NCBI GenBank assembly: GCA_963422445.2
Contig: OY729512.2
Span: 3,534,001-3,598,000 of the forward strand
Origin: G963422445 sp963422445
GTDB lineage: Bacteria > Pseudomonadota > Alphaproteobacteria > Thalassobaculales > Thalassobaculaceae
Length of the DNA stretch: 64,000 nt
Direction: 5' to 3'
Below are positions 9,510 to 18,517 of the stretch, one piece after another. The notes under the pieces are model-generated. The model did no database searches. It was not told the DNA's origin and was given only the letters and a program-made list of their open reading frames with translations. The translations under genes and the position numbers were made by a program. Within the stretch, counting starts at the first letter, position 1. The number at the start of each line of letters is the position of its first letter.

Positions 9510-10946
9510 ATGACCGCACCACGCATCAGGGTCCGCGAGATCGCGATTTTTGAACGGCCGGTCGTCTTGCGATTGCCGTTCCGGTTTGGCGTGACCACGC
9601 TGAGACACTGCCCGCAGGCGTTCGTGAAGGTCCGGATTGCCATCGAAGGCGGCGGTGATGCCACAGGCTGCGCTGCCGAGCTGATTGCTCCGAAATGGTT
9701 CGACAAGTCACCGGTCTTGAGCGATGCCGAGACCATCGAGCAGCTGCGGACGGCGTTGCGTCTCGCCGGGTCGGCGTATATCGCGATTGGACCGTCTACC
9801 GCTTTCGGCCTTTTCTGCGAACGTTATGCTGGCCAGATTGCCGCGGGCGCCGCCGCGGAGCTACCGCCTCTCGCAGCCGGATACGGTCAGGCGCTGATTG
9901 ACCGGGCGATTTTCGACGCTGTCTGTCGGGCGCATGGAATCCCGTTCGAGATGGCGATTCGAGAGAATCTGCCAGGGGTGTCGGCAGACCTCACCGCAGA
10001 TCTGTCCGGGTTCGATTTCAATCGATTTCTTTCCAACCGTGACCCGCTGGCGGTCGTTTCGGCACGCCATACTGTCGGCATGGTCGATCCATTGACAGCA
10101 GATGACCAGGCTCCGGAAGATTGTGCCGGAGACGGTTTGCCGGAAACGCTCGATGCCGTAATCGAAGTGTATGGAATTCGGCATTTCAAGATCAAGATTG
10201 GCGGTGATATCGACGAGGATCATGATCGTCTCGTCCGGGTTGCTCATTGCCTTGACCAGATCAATGGCAATTATGTTGCGTCCGTTGACGGCAATGAACA
10301 GTACCACGACAGCGAAGGCGTACTGGCGCTGCTTGCGCGGCTTGATCGAGAGCCGGCTCCAGCAGTGGCTCGCCTGCTGCAATCGACGGCCTATATCGAA
10401 CAACCGATTACCCGCGACGTCAGTGCGGCGGTCTCCGTGGACGGGATCGCTGCTCGAACACCGGTGATTATTGATGAGTCGGATGGAACCATCGAGGCGT
10501 TTCCGTTGCACCGGTCCCTCGGATACACCGGTGTGTCGAGCAAGACCTGCAAGGGCTTCTACAAATCGATCCTGAATGCCGCACGTTGTATCCGGTGGAA
10601 TCACGAAATCGGCATTGGTGGTTATTTCATGTCGGGCGAAGATCTGTCCTGCCAGGCCGGTCTTGCCGTGCAGCAGGACCTGGCGCTGGTCTCGACCCTC
10701 GGTATCACGCATGTTGAGCGTAATGGTCATCATTACGTGTACGGGATGTCGGCTGCACCGATGGCCGAACAGGCCCGGTTTTTGTCCGGTTTCGCAGCTC
10801 TCTATGAAACCCGGGGCGGCGTTGTCTGCCTGAAGATTCGCGATGGCAGGATGGATACCGGATGCCTGCACGACACATCCGGTTGGGCGAGCACCGTGGA
10901 ACCGGACTGGGGTTGCATGCAACAGACCATGTGTTTCACGGCATGA
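9510..10946 (+). CDS. enolase-superfamily enzyme (mandelate racemase / muconate lactonizing type), unusual subgroup
   Basis: A 478-residue protein with the fold and active-site layout of the enolase superfamily, which abstracts a proton alpha to a carboxylate. The KxK catalytic pair is at residues 227-229 (HFKIKIGG). Metal ligands can be placed at Asp260/Asn262 (SVDGNEQ), Glu297 (YIEQP) and Asp322-Glu323 (IIDESDG). A second basic pair, Lys345/Lys348, sits in GVSSKTCKG on the opposite face. It is longer than most relatives (about 370-400), with extra residues between the capping domain and the barrel and at the C-terminus. The substrate is unknown; a sugar-acid dehydratase or racemase is the general expectation. 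Confidence 0.8.
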   Translation: MTAPRIRVREIAIFERPVVLRLPFRFGVTTLRHCPQAFVKVRIAIEGGGDATGCAAELIAPKWFDKSPVLSDAETIEQLRTALRLAGSAYIAIGPSTAFGLFCERYAGQIAAGAAAELPPLAAGYGQALIDRAIFDAVCRAHGIPFEMAIRENLPGVSADLTADLSGFDFNRFLSNRDPLAVVSARHTVGMVDPLTADDQAPEDCAGDGLPETLDAVIEVYGIRHFKIKIGGDIDEDHDRLVRVAHCLDQINGNYVASVDGNEQYHDSEGVLALLARLDREPAPAVARLLQSTAYIEQPITRDVSAAVSVDGIAARTPVIIDESDGTIEAFPLHRSLGYTGVSSKTCKGFYKSILNAARCIRWNHEIGIGGYFMSGEDLSCQAGLAVQQDLALVSTLGITHVERNGHHYVYGMSAAPMAEQARFLSGFAALYETRGGVVCLKIRDGRMDTGCLHDTSGWASTVEPDWGCMQQTMCFTA

Positions 10947-10959
10947 TGACGGGATTCCG

Positions 10960-11495
10960 GTGACCAAAATCTATCTCGACGCGGATGCGTGTCCGGTCAA
11001 GGCTGAAGTGATCCGGGTCGCCGAGCGTCACGGTCTGGTCGTTCACATGGTCTCCAATGGGACCATACGACCGATCGCGAGTGCGCTGATACACCGGGTA
11101 CTGGTGCCGCAAGGAGCCAATGCCGCGGACGACTGGATTGTTGCCCGTGCTGATGAAGGTGATATCGCGATTACCGCCGACATCCTGCTGGCGGCCCGGT
11201 GTCTGCAAAATGGCGCAGAAGCGCTCGGACCGTCAGGCCGGCGGTCCGATAGCAACAATATCGGCCATGCCTTGGCGCTGCGGGGTCTGAAGGCGAGGCT
11301 TATAGATCGTGGCTATATCCGCGGTTCGACTCCATCGTTCGAAAACGGGATCGTTCCCGCTTCCTGCAAGCGCTGGAGGAGATGGTCCGCGAACTTCGGC
11401 GGCGTCATGTGCGATGGATCTGCCACTTGGGCGTCTGCCCGTATTACGCTTGCCCGGACACAGGAGGGGACAGGGTCCGTCCGGTTTCCCGATGA
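10960..11495 (+). pseudogene. yaiI: DUF188/YaiI-YqxD family gene, frameshifted near its 3' end
   Basis: From the GTG at 10960 the frame encodes the family hallmarks: YLDADACPVK at the start, then the GANAADDWIV and DIAITADILLA blocks with the acidic residues of this PIN-like fold. At about 11335-11346 the sequence slips. The expected C-terminal block (RDRSRFLQALEEMVREL) continues only in the -1 frame, which stops at 11495. The original frame runs on with unrelated residues to 11589. A run of four A at 11342-11345 is the likely site of a one-base change. Either the gene is broken or this is a sequencing error. The family is conserved but functionally poorly defined. Confidence 0.75.
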
Positions 11496-11795
11496 GCCTG
11501 AGATTATGTTTATGCTTTTCGTCGAATTCGTATCGGCCGGTTCCATCCCGCATCTTGATCTTCCCGGATTTGCACCCTTGTTATTGTAAACGCACGGTTT
11601 GGCTTGGTCCGCCGCTGGCTGCGGCCGGAACATTTCTCGACGCAGCATGGTGCCTGAGTTGTCGTTTCGAGACACCAATCGTGTCAAGACGGTGTTGAAG
11701 GGGCTTGCAGCGGTTGGTCAGATTGCCGGTCATTACGTGCTTATGGCAGGTATGGCCGAGAGGTCGGACTCATTGACCGGCGGATAGAGGAAAGC
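11496..11795. other. intergenic region before the TerC-like gene
   Basis: No gene is supported. I looked for a manganese-sensing yybP-ykoY riboswitch, which often precedes TerC-type genes, and did not find its conserved core. A short GAGGAAAG ribosome binding site lies at the end of the region. Confidence 0.4.
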
Positions 11796-12404
11796 GTGAC
11801 GGCGATGATCACCGGCGTTGAACTGAGCGCATTTGTTCAGGTTCTTTTCGTTGATCTCCTACTGGCGGGAGACAATGCCGTTGTCGTGGCGTTGGCGGCC
11901 GCGGGCCTGCCTCGCAACCAGCGCCGGGCGGTTATCATTGTCGGTATCTCGCTCGCAGTCGTGTTGCGCATCGTACTCGCATTGCTGACGGTGCAGCTTC
12001 TAAAGGTTCCGGGACTGGTTTTCGTTGGCGGTGTTCTCCTGCTCTGGGTTGCGTGGAGGCTTGCGGTCGAGTTGTATCAGCCGAGAACGGAGGATGTGGG
12101 GACCGGGGAGGATGTTGCGCGTAAATCGGTCAGTCAGGCGATGCTGCAGATCGTTATCGCCGACGCGACGATGTCGCTTGACAATGTTCTCGCCGTTGCT
12201 GCCGTTGCACGCGACCACCCGGTCATTCTGGTCATTGGGCTGGCGTTATCGGTCGCCTTCATGGGTATTGCCGCGAGTTACATTGCAAGCTTGCTTGACC
12301 GTTATTCTTGGATTGCGTGGATCGGGGTCATCATAATTGTCTGGGTTGCCGGTGTCATGATTTATGACGACGCCCCGAGCGTTGTTCGCATGTTCGGGGC
12401 ATGA
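11796..12404 (+). CDS. TerC family integral membrane protein (YjbE type)
   Basis: A 202-residue inner-membrane protein with about seven hydrophobic spans. Two family signature segments each carry acidic residues in the membrane: DLLLAGDNAVVVALA near residues 20-34 and ADATMSLDNVLAVAA near 130-144. These D...DN motifs are characteristic of TerC/Alx/YjbE, a group implicated in divalent-metal (manganese) export and in metalation of exported proteins. The GTG at 11796 is preceded by GAGGAAA; an ATG nine bases downstream is an alternative start. It is convergent with the formate dehydrogenase operon and not obviously linked to it. Confidence 0.88.
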   Translation: MTAMITGVELSAFVQVLFVDLLLAGDNAVVVALAAAGLPRNQRRAVIIVGISLAVVLRIVLALLTVQLLKVPGLVFVGGVLLLWVAWRLAVELYQPRTEDVGTGEDVARKSVSQAMLQIVIADATMSLDNVLAVAAVARDHPVILVIGLALSVAFMGIAASYIASLLDRYSWIAWIGVIIIVWVAGVMIYDDAPSVVRMFGA

Positions 12405-12623
12405 TGCAGTCGTGACGCTGCGACCGGATCCGTGTTGCGGACCGCTGGCCGGGTTCGGCTGACGATGGATGGGGTGTTGTGCCTGGTCCGATGAGGGGGT
12501 TCGGTGCCATAGCCACTGCCTGTCATCGTCATGCTGCGGCGCAGCCTTTCGGCAAGAGAGGGCGGCTGCAGAGAGCTTTGCACGGACGGCCTGCATGCAG
12601 CGTGAGGGCACCGGGCGGTTGCG

Positions 12624-15392
12624 TTATTCGGCGGCGGCCGAGATGGTTACCTGTTCAAGTCTGGCGGCGCTGAATTTGAGTTCGGGAATCTTGCCGAACG
12701 GATCAAGCGCCGGGTTTGTCAGGACATTGGCCGGCGCCTCGAAATAACAAAACGGAATGAACACGATACCGTCGGGAATTTCGGCATCGGCGCGGGCCGC
12801 AAGTTCGATGGTGCCGCGCCGGGTGGTGATGCGGATTTGCTCTCCTGGCCGCACGCCCGCCTTGGCCAAGTCACCGGGCGAAACATGGGCATAGGGCTCC
12901 GGCTCGAGACGATCAAGGACGCTGGCCCGTCTGGTCATTGCCCCGGTGTGCCAATGCTCCAGTAGGCGGCCTGTGGTCAGGACCAGGGGAAATTCGTCAT
13001 CGGGCGTTTCGTCGGGCGGCAGGATATCGCAGGGAACCAGTTTGCCGCGGCCGCTCGGTGTCGGGAAACCGTCACCGAAAATCACGGATTGTCCGGGCGA
13101 GGTTTCGTCCAGACACGGATAGGTGACAGCGCTCTCCCGTGACAGGCGGTCCCATGTGATGCCGTTGAGTGACGGCATCATTTCGCGCATTTCCGCAAAC
13201 ACGTCCTCGGGATCATCATATGACCAGTCAAGTCCGACTCGCTTCGCGATTTCCTGGATAATCCACCAGTCCTGCCGGGCCTCGCCGGGCGGGTCGATGG
13301 CCTTGCGGCCCATCTGGACCCAACGGTCGGTATTCGTGAAGGTGCCGCTTTTTTCCGGGAATGCGGTCGCCGGAAGGACCACATCGGCAAAGGCCGCAGT
13401 CTCGGTCAGGAAGATGTCCTGAACAACGAGATGCTCAAGTCTTGAGAGCGCTTCGCGTGTATGTGTCAGATCCGGATCCGACATGGCAGGGTTTTCGCCC
13501 ATGATGTAGCAGCCCTTGATCTTGCCATCATACATCGCATCGGTAATCTCGACGACTGTCAAGCCGGGGTCATGGTCGAGTGAGGTCTCCCAGAATTGCT
13601 CCCAGCGCCGGATTTGCATCTCGTCGCCAACCCTCATGTAATCCGGATAAAACATCGGAATCAGTCCGGCATCGGATGCACCCTGGACATTATTCTGTCC
13701 GCGCAGGGGATGCAGGCCGGTTCCGGGGCGGCCAACATGGCCGCAGATCAGGGCCAGCGATATCAGGCACCGGGCGTTATCAGTACCATGGGTATGCTGC
13801 GAGACACCCATGCCCCAGAAGATGATAGCGCTGTCGGCACCGGCATAGAGCCGCGCCATCTGCCGGATGCGGTTGGCCTCGATGCCGCAGACCGGCGCCA
13901 TTCGTTCTGGCGTGAACTCTGCGACACGGGCCTTGAGTTCTTCAAATCCGTCGGTGAAGCCGTCGACATATTGCTGGTCATACAGCCCTTCGGTAATGAT
14001 CGTGTTGATCATTCCGTTCAACATGGCAACGTCCGAACTCGGTCGGAACTGGATCATATGCGTTGCATGCCGCGACAAAGCCTGACCGCGCGGGTCCATG
14101 ACCATCAATGTGGCGCCGTTTTTGGCGGCATTCTTGATAAAGGTCGCCGCGACAGGATGATTGACCGTCGGGTTCGCGCCAATGACGATAATGACATCGG
14201 CGTTCCTGGCTTCGGCGAACGGCGCTGTGACAGCGCCCGAGCCGATCGTTTCCATGAGTGCCGAGACCGATGACGCATGGCAAAGCCGGGTACAGTGATC
14301 GACATTGTTTGTGCCAAACCCTGTGCGCACCAGTTTCTGAACCAGGTAAGCTTCTTCATTTGATCCCTTGGCCGAACCGAAACCGGCGAGGGCCACGCCG
14401 CCATCGCGGTTCCGGATCGTCTTCAGTCCGGCAGCGGCCCGATCAAGCGCCTCTTCCCAGCTCACCTGACGGAAATCCCGGTACGGGTTTGCCGGATCGA
14501 TGGGCAATGACGCATTGCGTGGCCGGTTGTCACGGCGGACAAGAGGGACGGTGAGACGGTCCGCGTTATGAACATAATCAAACCCGTAACGCCCTTTGAC
14601 GCAAAGGCGGCTCCGATTGGCCGGCCCGGCTCGGCCCTCGACCGACACGATCTGATTCTGCGCGATGTTGAATGTGAGTTGGCAGCCGACGCCGCAATAC
14701 GGGCACAGGGATTCGACCTTGCGGTCCGTCGGATTCGCGTAGACACCGGCATCATCAAGTTCGCTCTTGGGCATCAGTGCGCCGGTTGGGCAGGCCTGCA
14801 CGCATTCTCCGCAACCGACACAGGTACTCGCCCCCATGTCATCTCCAAGGTCAAACACGATATGAGCGTCCGGACCGCGTCCGGCCATGCCAATGACATC
14901 ATTGACCTGGACCTCGCGACAGGCCCGGACACAGAGGCCGCACTGGATGCAGGCATCCATGTTGACGGCGATTGCAGGATGGCTCGGGTCGGGCGTGGGG
15001 CGATCATGGGCAGGGAACCGGCTTTGCGTTACCACCATATCGTCTGCAAATCGCCAGAGTGTTGAATGCGGATCATGCGCCTCGGCCTTGCCGGGCTGAT
15101 CGGCAACCAGCAATTCCATGACCATGCGCCGGGCGGCCGTGGCCCGTTCAGTGGCGGATTTGACGACCATGCCAGACACCGGTTTGCGCAAACAGGAGGC
15201 CGCCAGTACCCGTTCGCCTTCGATTTCGACCATGCAGGCCCGACAATTGCCGTCAGGGCGATAACTGTCAGCCGGCTTATAGCAAAGATGCGGGATTTCG
15301 GTTCCCAGCCGTCTCGCGACCTGCCAGATGGTTTCCTCTGGCGTTGCGTTTACGGTCGTGCCGTCGAGTTCGAAAGAGATCGTGTCAGCCAT
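12624..15392 (-). CDS. fdsA: NAD-dependent formate dehydrogenase, molybdenum subunit
   Basis: A 922-residue FdsA/FdhA-type protein that oxidises formate to CO2 at a bis-MGD molybdenum centre. In order: an N-terminal [2Fe-2S] ferredoxin domain (Cys37, 50, 53, 67), a His-containing 4Fe-4S NuoG-like segment near 100-112, two 4Fe-4S ferredoxin clusters (Cys148-158 and 191-201), a 4Fe-4S site CPYCGVGC at 230-237, then the catalytic domain. Alignment of NVDHCTRLCHASS with E. coli FdhF puts Cys371 where the selenocysteine lies, next to His372, so this is the cysteine form. Starting at 15392 rather than 15428 gives the normal MADTISFEL N-terminus. It follows the fused fdsGB gene by 44 bases. No fdsC/fdhD or fdsD is visible in the window. 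Confidence 0.93.
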   Translation of the reverse strand: MADTISFELDGTTVNATPEETIWQVARRLGTEIPHLCYKPADSYRPDGNCRACMVEIEGERVLAASCLRKPVSGMVVKSATERATAARRMVMELLVADQPGKAEAHDPHSTLWRFADDMVVTQSRFPAHDRPTPDPSHPAIAVNMDACIQCGLCVRACREVQVNDVIGMAGRGPDAHIVFDLGDDMGASTCVGCGECVQACPTGALMPKSELDDAGVYANPTDRKVESLCPYCGVGCQLTFNIAQNQIVSVEGRAGPANRSRLCVKGRYGFDYVHNADRLTVPLVRRDNRPRNASLPIDPANPYRDFRQVSWEEALDRAAAGLKTIRNRDGGVALAGFGSAKGSNEEAYLVQKLVRTGFGTNNVDHCTRLCHASSVSALMETIGSGAVTAPFAEARNADVIIVIGANPTVNHPVAATFIKNAAKNGATLMVMDPRGQALSRHATHMIQFRPSSDVAMLNGMINTIITEGLYDQQYVDGFTDGFEELKARVAEFTPERMAPVCGIEANRIRQMARLYAGADSAIIFWGMGVSQHTHGTDNARCLISLALICGHVGRPGTGLHPLRGQNNVQGASDAGLIPMFYPDYMRVGDEMQIRRWEQFWETSLDHDPGLTVVEITDAMYDGKIKGCYIMGENPAMSDPDLTHTREALSRLEHLVVQDIFLTETAAFADVVLPATAFPEKSGTFTNTDRWVQMGRKAIDPPGEARQDWWIIQEIAKRVGLDWSYDDPEDVFAEMREMMPSLNGITWDRLSRESAVTYPCLDETSPGQSVIFGDGFPTPSGRGKLVPCDILPPDETPDDEFPLVLTTGRLLEHWHTGAMTRRASVLDRLEPEPYAHVSPGDLAKAGVRPGEQIRITTRRGTIELAARADAEIPDGIVFIPFCYFEAPANVLTNPALDPFGKIPELKFSAARLEQVTISAAAE

Positions 15393-15436
15393 TTCGCAAA
15401 CTCCGGCAGCGGCGAGCACCGACTGCAATGCATCGG

Positions 15437-17185
15437 TTACAGTTCATTGGGAAAGAACGTCATGACGGACGTCAGCGGATTGCTTGCAGCCTGGCCAAGA
15501 CCGCAGATCGATGCATCCCGCATCGTTGCCGACAGTTCCGCGAGCAGGTCGGTATCCCAGTCGGGCCGCTGCATGAGTCTGACGGCTTTTTCGGTTCCGA
15601 CACGGCATGGTGAACATTGCCCGCAGCTTTCGTCTTCGAAAAACCGCAACAGATTGAGCGCCGCGTCCTTGACCGAATCCCGATCCGAAAGAATGACAAC
15701 GGCATGGCTGCCAACGAAGCAGCCGTGTTTTTCAAGTTGGCCGAAATCCAGTGGCAGGTCACCCATGCTGGCAGGCAGGATACCGCCCGATGCGCCGCCG
15801 GGGAGATAGGCGTGAAACTGGTGACCTTCGATCATGCCGTCACAATACTCGTCGATAAGGGTGCGGGCTGTAATGCCGGCCGGCGCGATCTTGACGCCCG
15901 GATCCCTGACCCGGCCGGAGACCGAATAACTGCGGAAGCCCGGATGTCCATCCTGTCCCTGATCGTTAAACCATTCAGGGCCTTTTTCAATGATGTCACG
16001 GACCCAGTAAAGGGTTTCGACATTGTTGACGAGCGTGGGGCGGCCGAACACGCCGACCTCGGCGACATAGGGCGGACGATGACGCGGATAACCGCGTTTC
16101 CCTTCGATCGACTCGATCATCGCCGATTCCTCACCGCAGATATAGGCGCCGGCGCCGCGCCGGAGATGGATCCTGGTATGAGGAACAAGCCCCTCGGCTT
16201 CGAGCCCGGCGATTTCCTGTTCGAGAAAATGTCGTATTTCGGGATATTCGTCGCGAAGATAAATGTAACAATCGGTAGCCTCGACAACCCAGGCCGCGAT
16301 CAGCATGCCTTCCAGCATCCGGTGTGGGTCGCATTCCAGGTAATAACGGTCCTTGAAGGTGCCGGGTTCGCCCTCATCGGCATTGACGGCGAGGGCCTTA
16401 TTTCCCATGGTAGCCCGGACCAGGGACCATTTTCGTGCCGTTGGAAACCCGGCACCGCCAAGCCCGCGAAGCGCCGATCGTCCCAGGGTTTCAATGATGT
16501 TGTCGGGTGTCCGGTTGCAGGCAAGGCAGTTGCGCAGCAGTGTATAGCCGCCGATGGCGATATAACTGTCGATATCGACCGGATTGATGTTCCGGTGCGT
16601 GGCCTGGCCGGCCTCGGCGGCCCGCCCGGCATCAAGGACTTTGGCAGGGTTGGCGTGTTCGATCAGGTCATGACCGACGGCAACGACGGGCGCCTTGTCA
16701 CAGGCGCCCATGCAGGGCGCCCGGACGACACGAATGCCGGGACCAGAGCGACTGTCGAGTTCATCGAGCAGTGACGCGGCTCCGAACATTTCGCAGGTCA
16801 GGCTGTCACAGACCCGGATCGTGACTGGTGGTGGCGCGGCTTGGGTTTCGCGCACGATGTCGAAATGCGCGTAAAAGCTGGCGACCTCGTAGACCTCGGC
16901 TATCGCCAGACACATCTCATGGGCGAGCGCAACCAGATGATCGGCCGAGATATGGCCGTACCGGTCCTGAAAGAGATGCAGATATTCGAGAAGAAGATCA
17001 CGCTGTCTTGGGCGATTGCCCAATGTCTTTTGCACGTCTTCTAGAGCACTCGGGTCAACCTGACGTCCTTTCGGGAAGGGGCGGCCGCCTCGTCGTCCGG
17101 CACCGCTGCTACGCCGATACCCCTGATCTCGGGACTCACCGGGGCCGGTTCTGGTTGGTTCGCCAGATATCAGGTTATCGGCCAT
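15437..17185 (-). CDS. fdsB: formate dehydrogenase diaphorase subunit, FdsG-FdsB (NuoE-NuoF-like) fusion
   Basis: A 582-residue fusion. Residues ~45-195 are a NuoE/FdsG thioredoxin-like [2Fe-2S] domain with ligands Cys126, 131, 158 and 162. Residues ~200-575 are a NuoF/FdsB flavoprotein with the GRSALRGLGGAGFP FMN/NADH segment (235-248), the NADEGEPGTFKDR block and a 4Fe-4S site CGQCSPC near the C-terminus with a later Cys in SICGLG. It passes electrons from FdsA to NAD+. In most NAD-dependent formate dehydrogenases FdsG and FdsB are separate chains; fused forms are known in some lineages. The first ~40 residues are basic, glycine-rich and look disordered. It is first gene of the operon, transcribed toward fdsA. 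Confidence 0.9.
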   Translation of the reverse strand: MADNLISGEPTRTGPGESRDQGYRRSSGAGRRGGRPFPKGRQVDPSALEDVQKTLGNRPRQRDLLLEYLHLFQDRYGHISADHLVALAHEMCLAIAEVYEVASFYAHFDIVRETQAAPPPVTIRVCDSLTCEMFGAASLLDELDSRSGPGIRVVRAPCMGACDKAPVVAVGHDLIEHANPAKVLDAGRAAEAGQATHRNINPVDIDSYIAIGGYTLLRNCLACNRTPDNIIETLGRSALRGLGGAGFPTARKWSLVRATMGNKALAVNADEGEPGTFKDRYYLECDPHRMLEGMLIAAWVVEATDCYIYLRDEYPEIRHFLEQEIAGLEAEGLVPHTRIHLRRGAGAYICGEESAMIESIEGKRGYPRHRPPYVAEVGVFGRPTLVNNVETLYWVRDIIEKGPEWFNDQGQDGHPGFRSYSVSGRVRDPGVKIAPAGITARTLIDEYCDGMIEGHQFHAYLPGGASGGILPASMGDLPLDFGQLEKHGCFVGSHAVVILSDRDSVKDAALNLLRFFEDESCGQCSPCRVGTEKAVRLMQRPDWDTDLLAELSATMRDASICGLGQAASNPLTSVMTFFPNEL

Positions 17186-18199
17186 ATTTTGTTTCTCGCC
17201 AAAATTAGCATGATTTCAGGGCTATAGCGTTACTCGGGTCATGTTTCTCTCAAGCGCCGGCAACGACATCATCAGTGTTTATCAGAAACGATTCCGTTTT
17301 GAAAAGTCCCGCGGTTCCGCGGGACCGGGATAACCGCAGCCAAGACCAGCTTCACCGCACTGCAGAAGGGTTAAGACAACCGTACAGCCGATCATCGCCG
17401 CCGGCGCGATTGGGTGCATTTCGAATACGCATCGGCGGGAACTCGCCGAAGATAGAGTGGACCATCATCGTTCCCGAACCGTTATTTGTCGACCCCGTGT
17501 CTCTCGCGTTCGGCGATGCCGACATATCGGTGCGGAGGAGCAGGACTGAAGGCCGAAAAAACAGGCACATTGACAGCTATGCGAGGCTTCTTGCTTTCAA
17601 TTCCGGGGTCTCGTGAATCGCCGGAGGTCATGACAGGACTGACAATCTATTGATTTCGTACACAAGTCAGTCTTCGGTTGCGAGTTAATCTGACTGAACA
17701 AGCTCTGGATCGTTGACCTTTGGCCTGAACCTGGTTTGGTTTTGAAGCGTCCGGAAGTGATCGGCCACCCATGGCCGAACACCGCACGTTGTCGCCGTTC
17801 AAGGCAGGTCCGGGGCGCCGAGAACGGACCGGCGATCGTCCAGGCGGGACGGTCACGGGAGGATGACCAGCAAAATGATCACCGGCATTGCCGACTGCGC
17901 ACCCTTGTGTCTATCGGCATCCGTCGCCTGGATACTATGATGGTCGTCCATCGTCCAGCGCGGCATTTTCGGGTCGTGGGAACTCTTGTGCGTGAGAAGC
18001 ATGTCTTCAGATCATCATCGGCTGAAATCCCTTCTGGCTATAACCGTTTCAAGAGGTCCAGGATCCGACACAACGAATCCGTATTCGTTCACGGGCCGTA
18101 GGGCTGTAGCCTTGTCACGCAGCCTTTTGCCCGCTGTCGCCTGGGCTTTCATGACACGGCCTGGTGCATTCCCCGAACCTGCGAACTGGCAAATCAGTA
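17186..18199. other. kilobase gene-less stretch upstream of the formate dehydrogenase operon
   Basis: About 1 kb between two divergently oriented genes with no recognisable coding sequence. The frames present are short, lack ribosome binding sites and resemble no family I know. It should contain the promoters for the formate dehydrogenase operon and possibly for the ThDP enzyme. Its length and lack of genes suggest erosion of something once present. Confidence 0.45.
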
Positions 18200-18207
18200 T
18201 CCGGGCA

Positions 18208-18327
18208 ACCGCTTATGCACGTGGCTCCGGCTTGATCAACATGTTGATCGAAAACCGTCCAAATGGACCGGTAGGAGTCAACTTCTCGCGGCAAACTCTC
18301 GCAACCGGAGCTACGTGCATAAGCGGT
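18208..18327. mobile_element. MITE-like element A (120 bp) with 23-bp inverted termini and 8-bp target duplication
   Basis: The ends are inverted copies of a 23-base sequence beginning ACCGCTTATGCACGTGGC, differing at one position. They are flanked by the identical 8-base direct repeat TCCGGGCA at 18200-18207 and 18328-18335. The ~74-base interior has no coding capacity. A second element with the same termini but a different interior lies at 28337-28447. This is a non-autonomous element presumably mobilised by a transposase encoded elsewhere. The 8-bp duplication fits IS families such as IS66, ISL3 or IS256, but I cannot match the termini to any of them. Confidence 0.85.
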
Positions 18328-18517
18328 TCCGGGCAAACCGGGATATTGTTGAAGGGGCTGACCCCGTCAGCGACATCCGGCCGGCCGGTTCCACATCACC
18401 CGGTGGCCCAACGCTTGCTATACAAGAGGTCAAAGACGACAATCTGTAGTAACGCTGTTCACTATAAAATAGCCCTTGGCTTTGTGTAGACTCGGCCACT
18501 GGATGGGAGGGAACCCC

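Noticed and set aside
11590..11795. Possible yybP-ykoY manganese riboswitch before the TerC-like gene
   Set aside because: The conserved core sequences and paired stems of that riboswitch are not present.
14280..14300. Selenocysteine in the formate dehydrogenase
   Set aside because: The aligned position is a TGC cysteine codon, not TGA, and the frame is open throughout.
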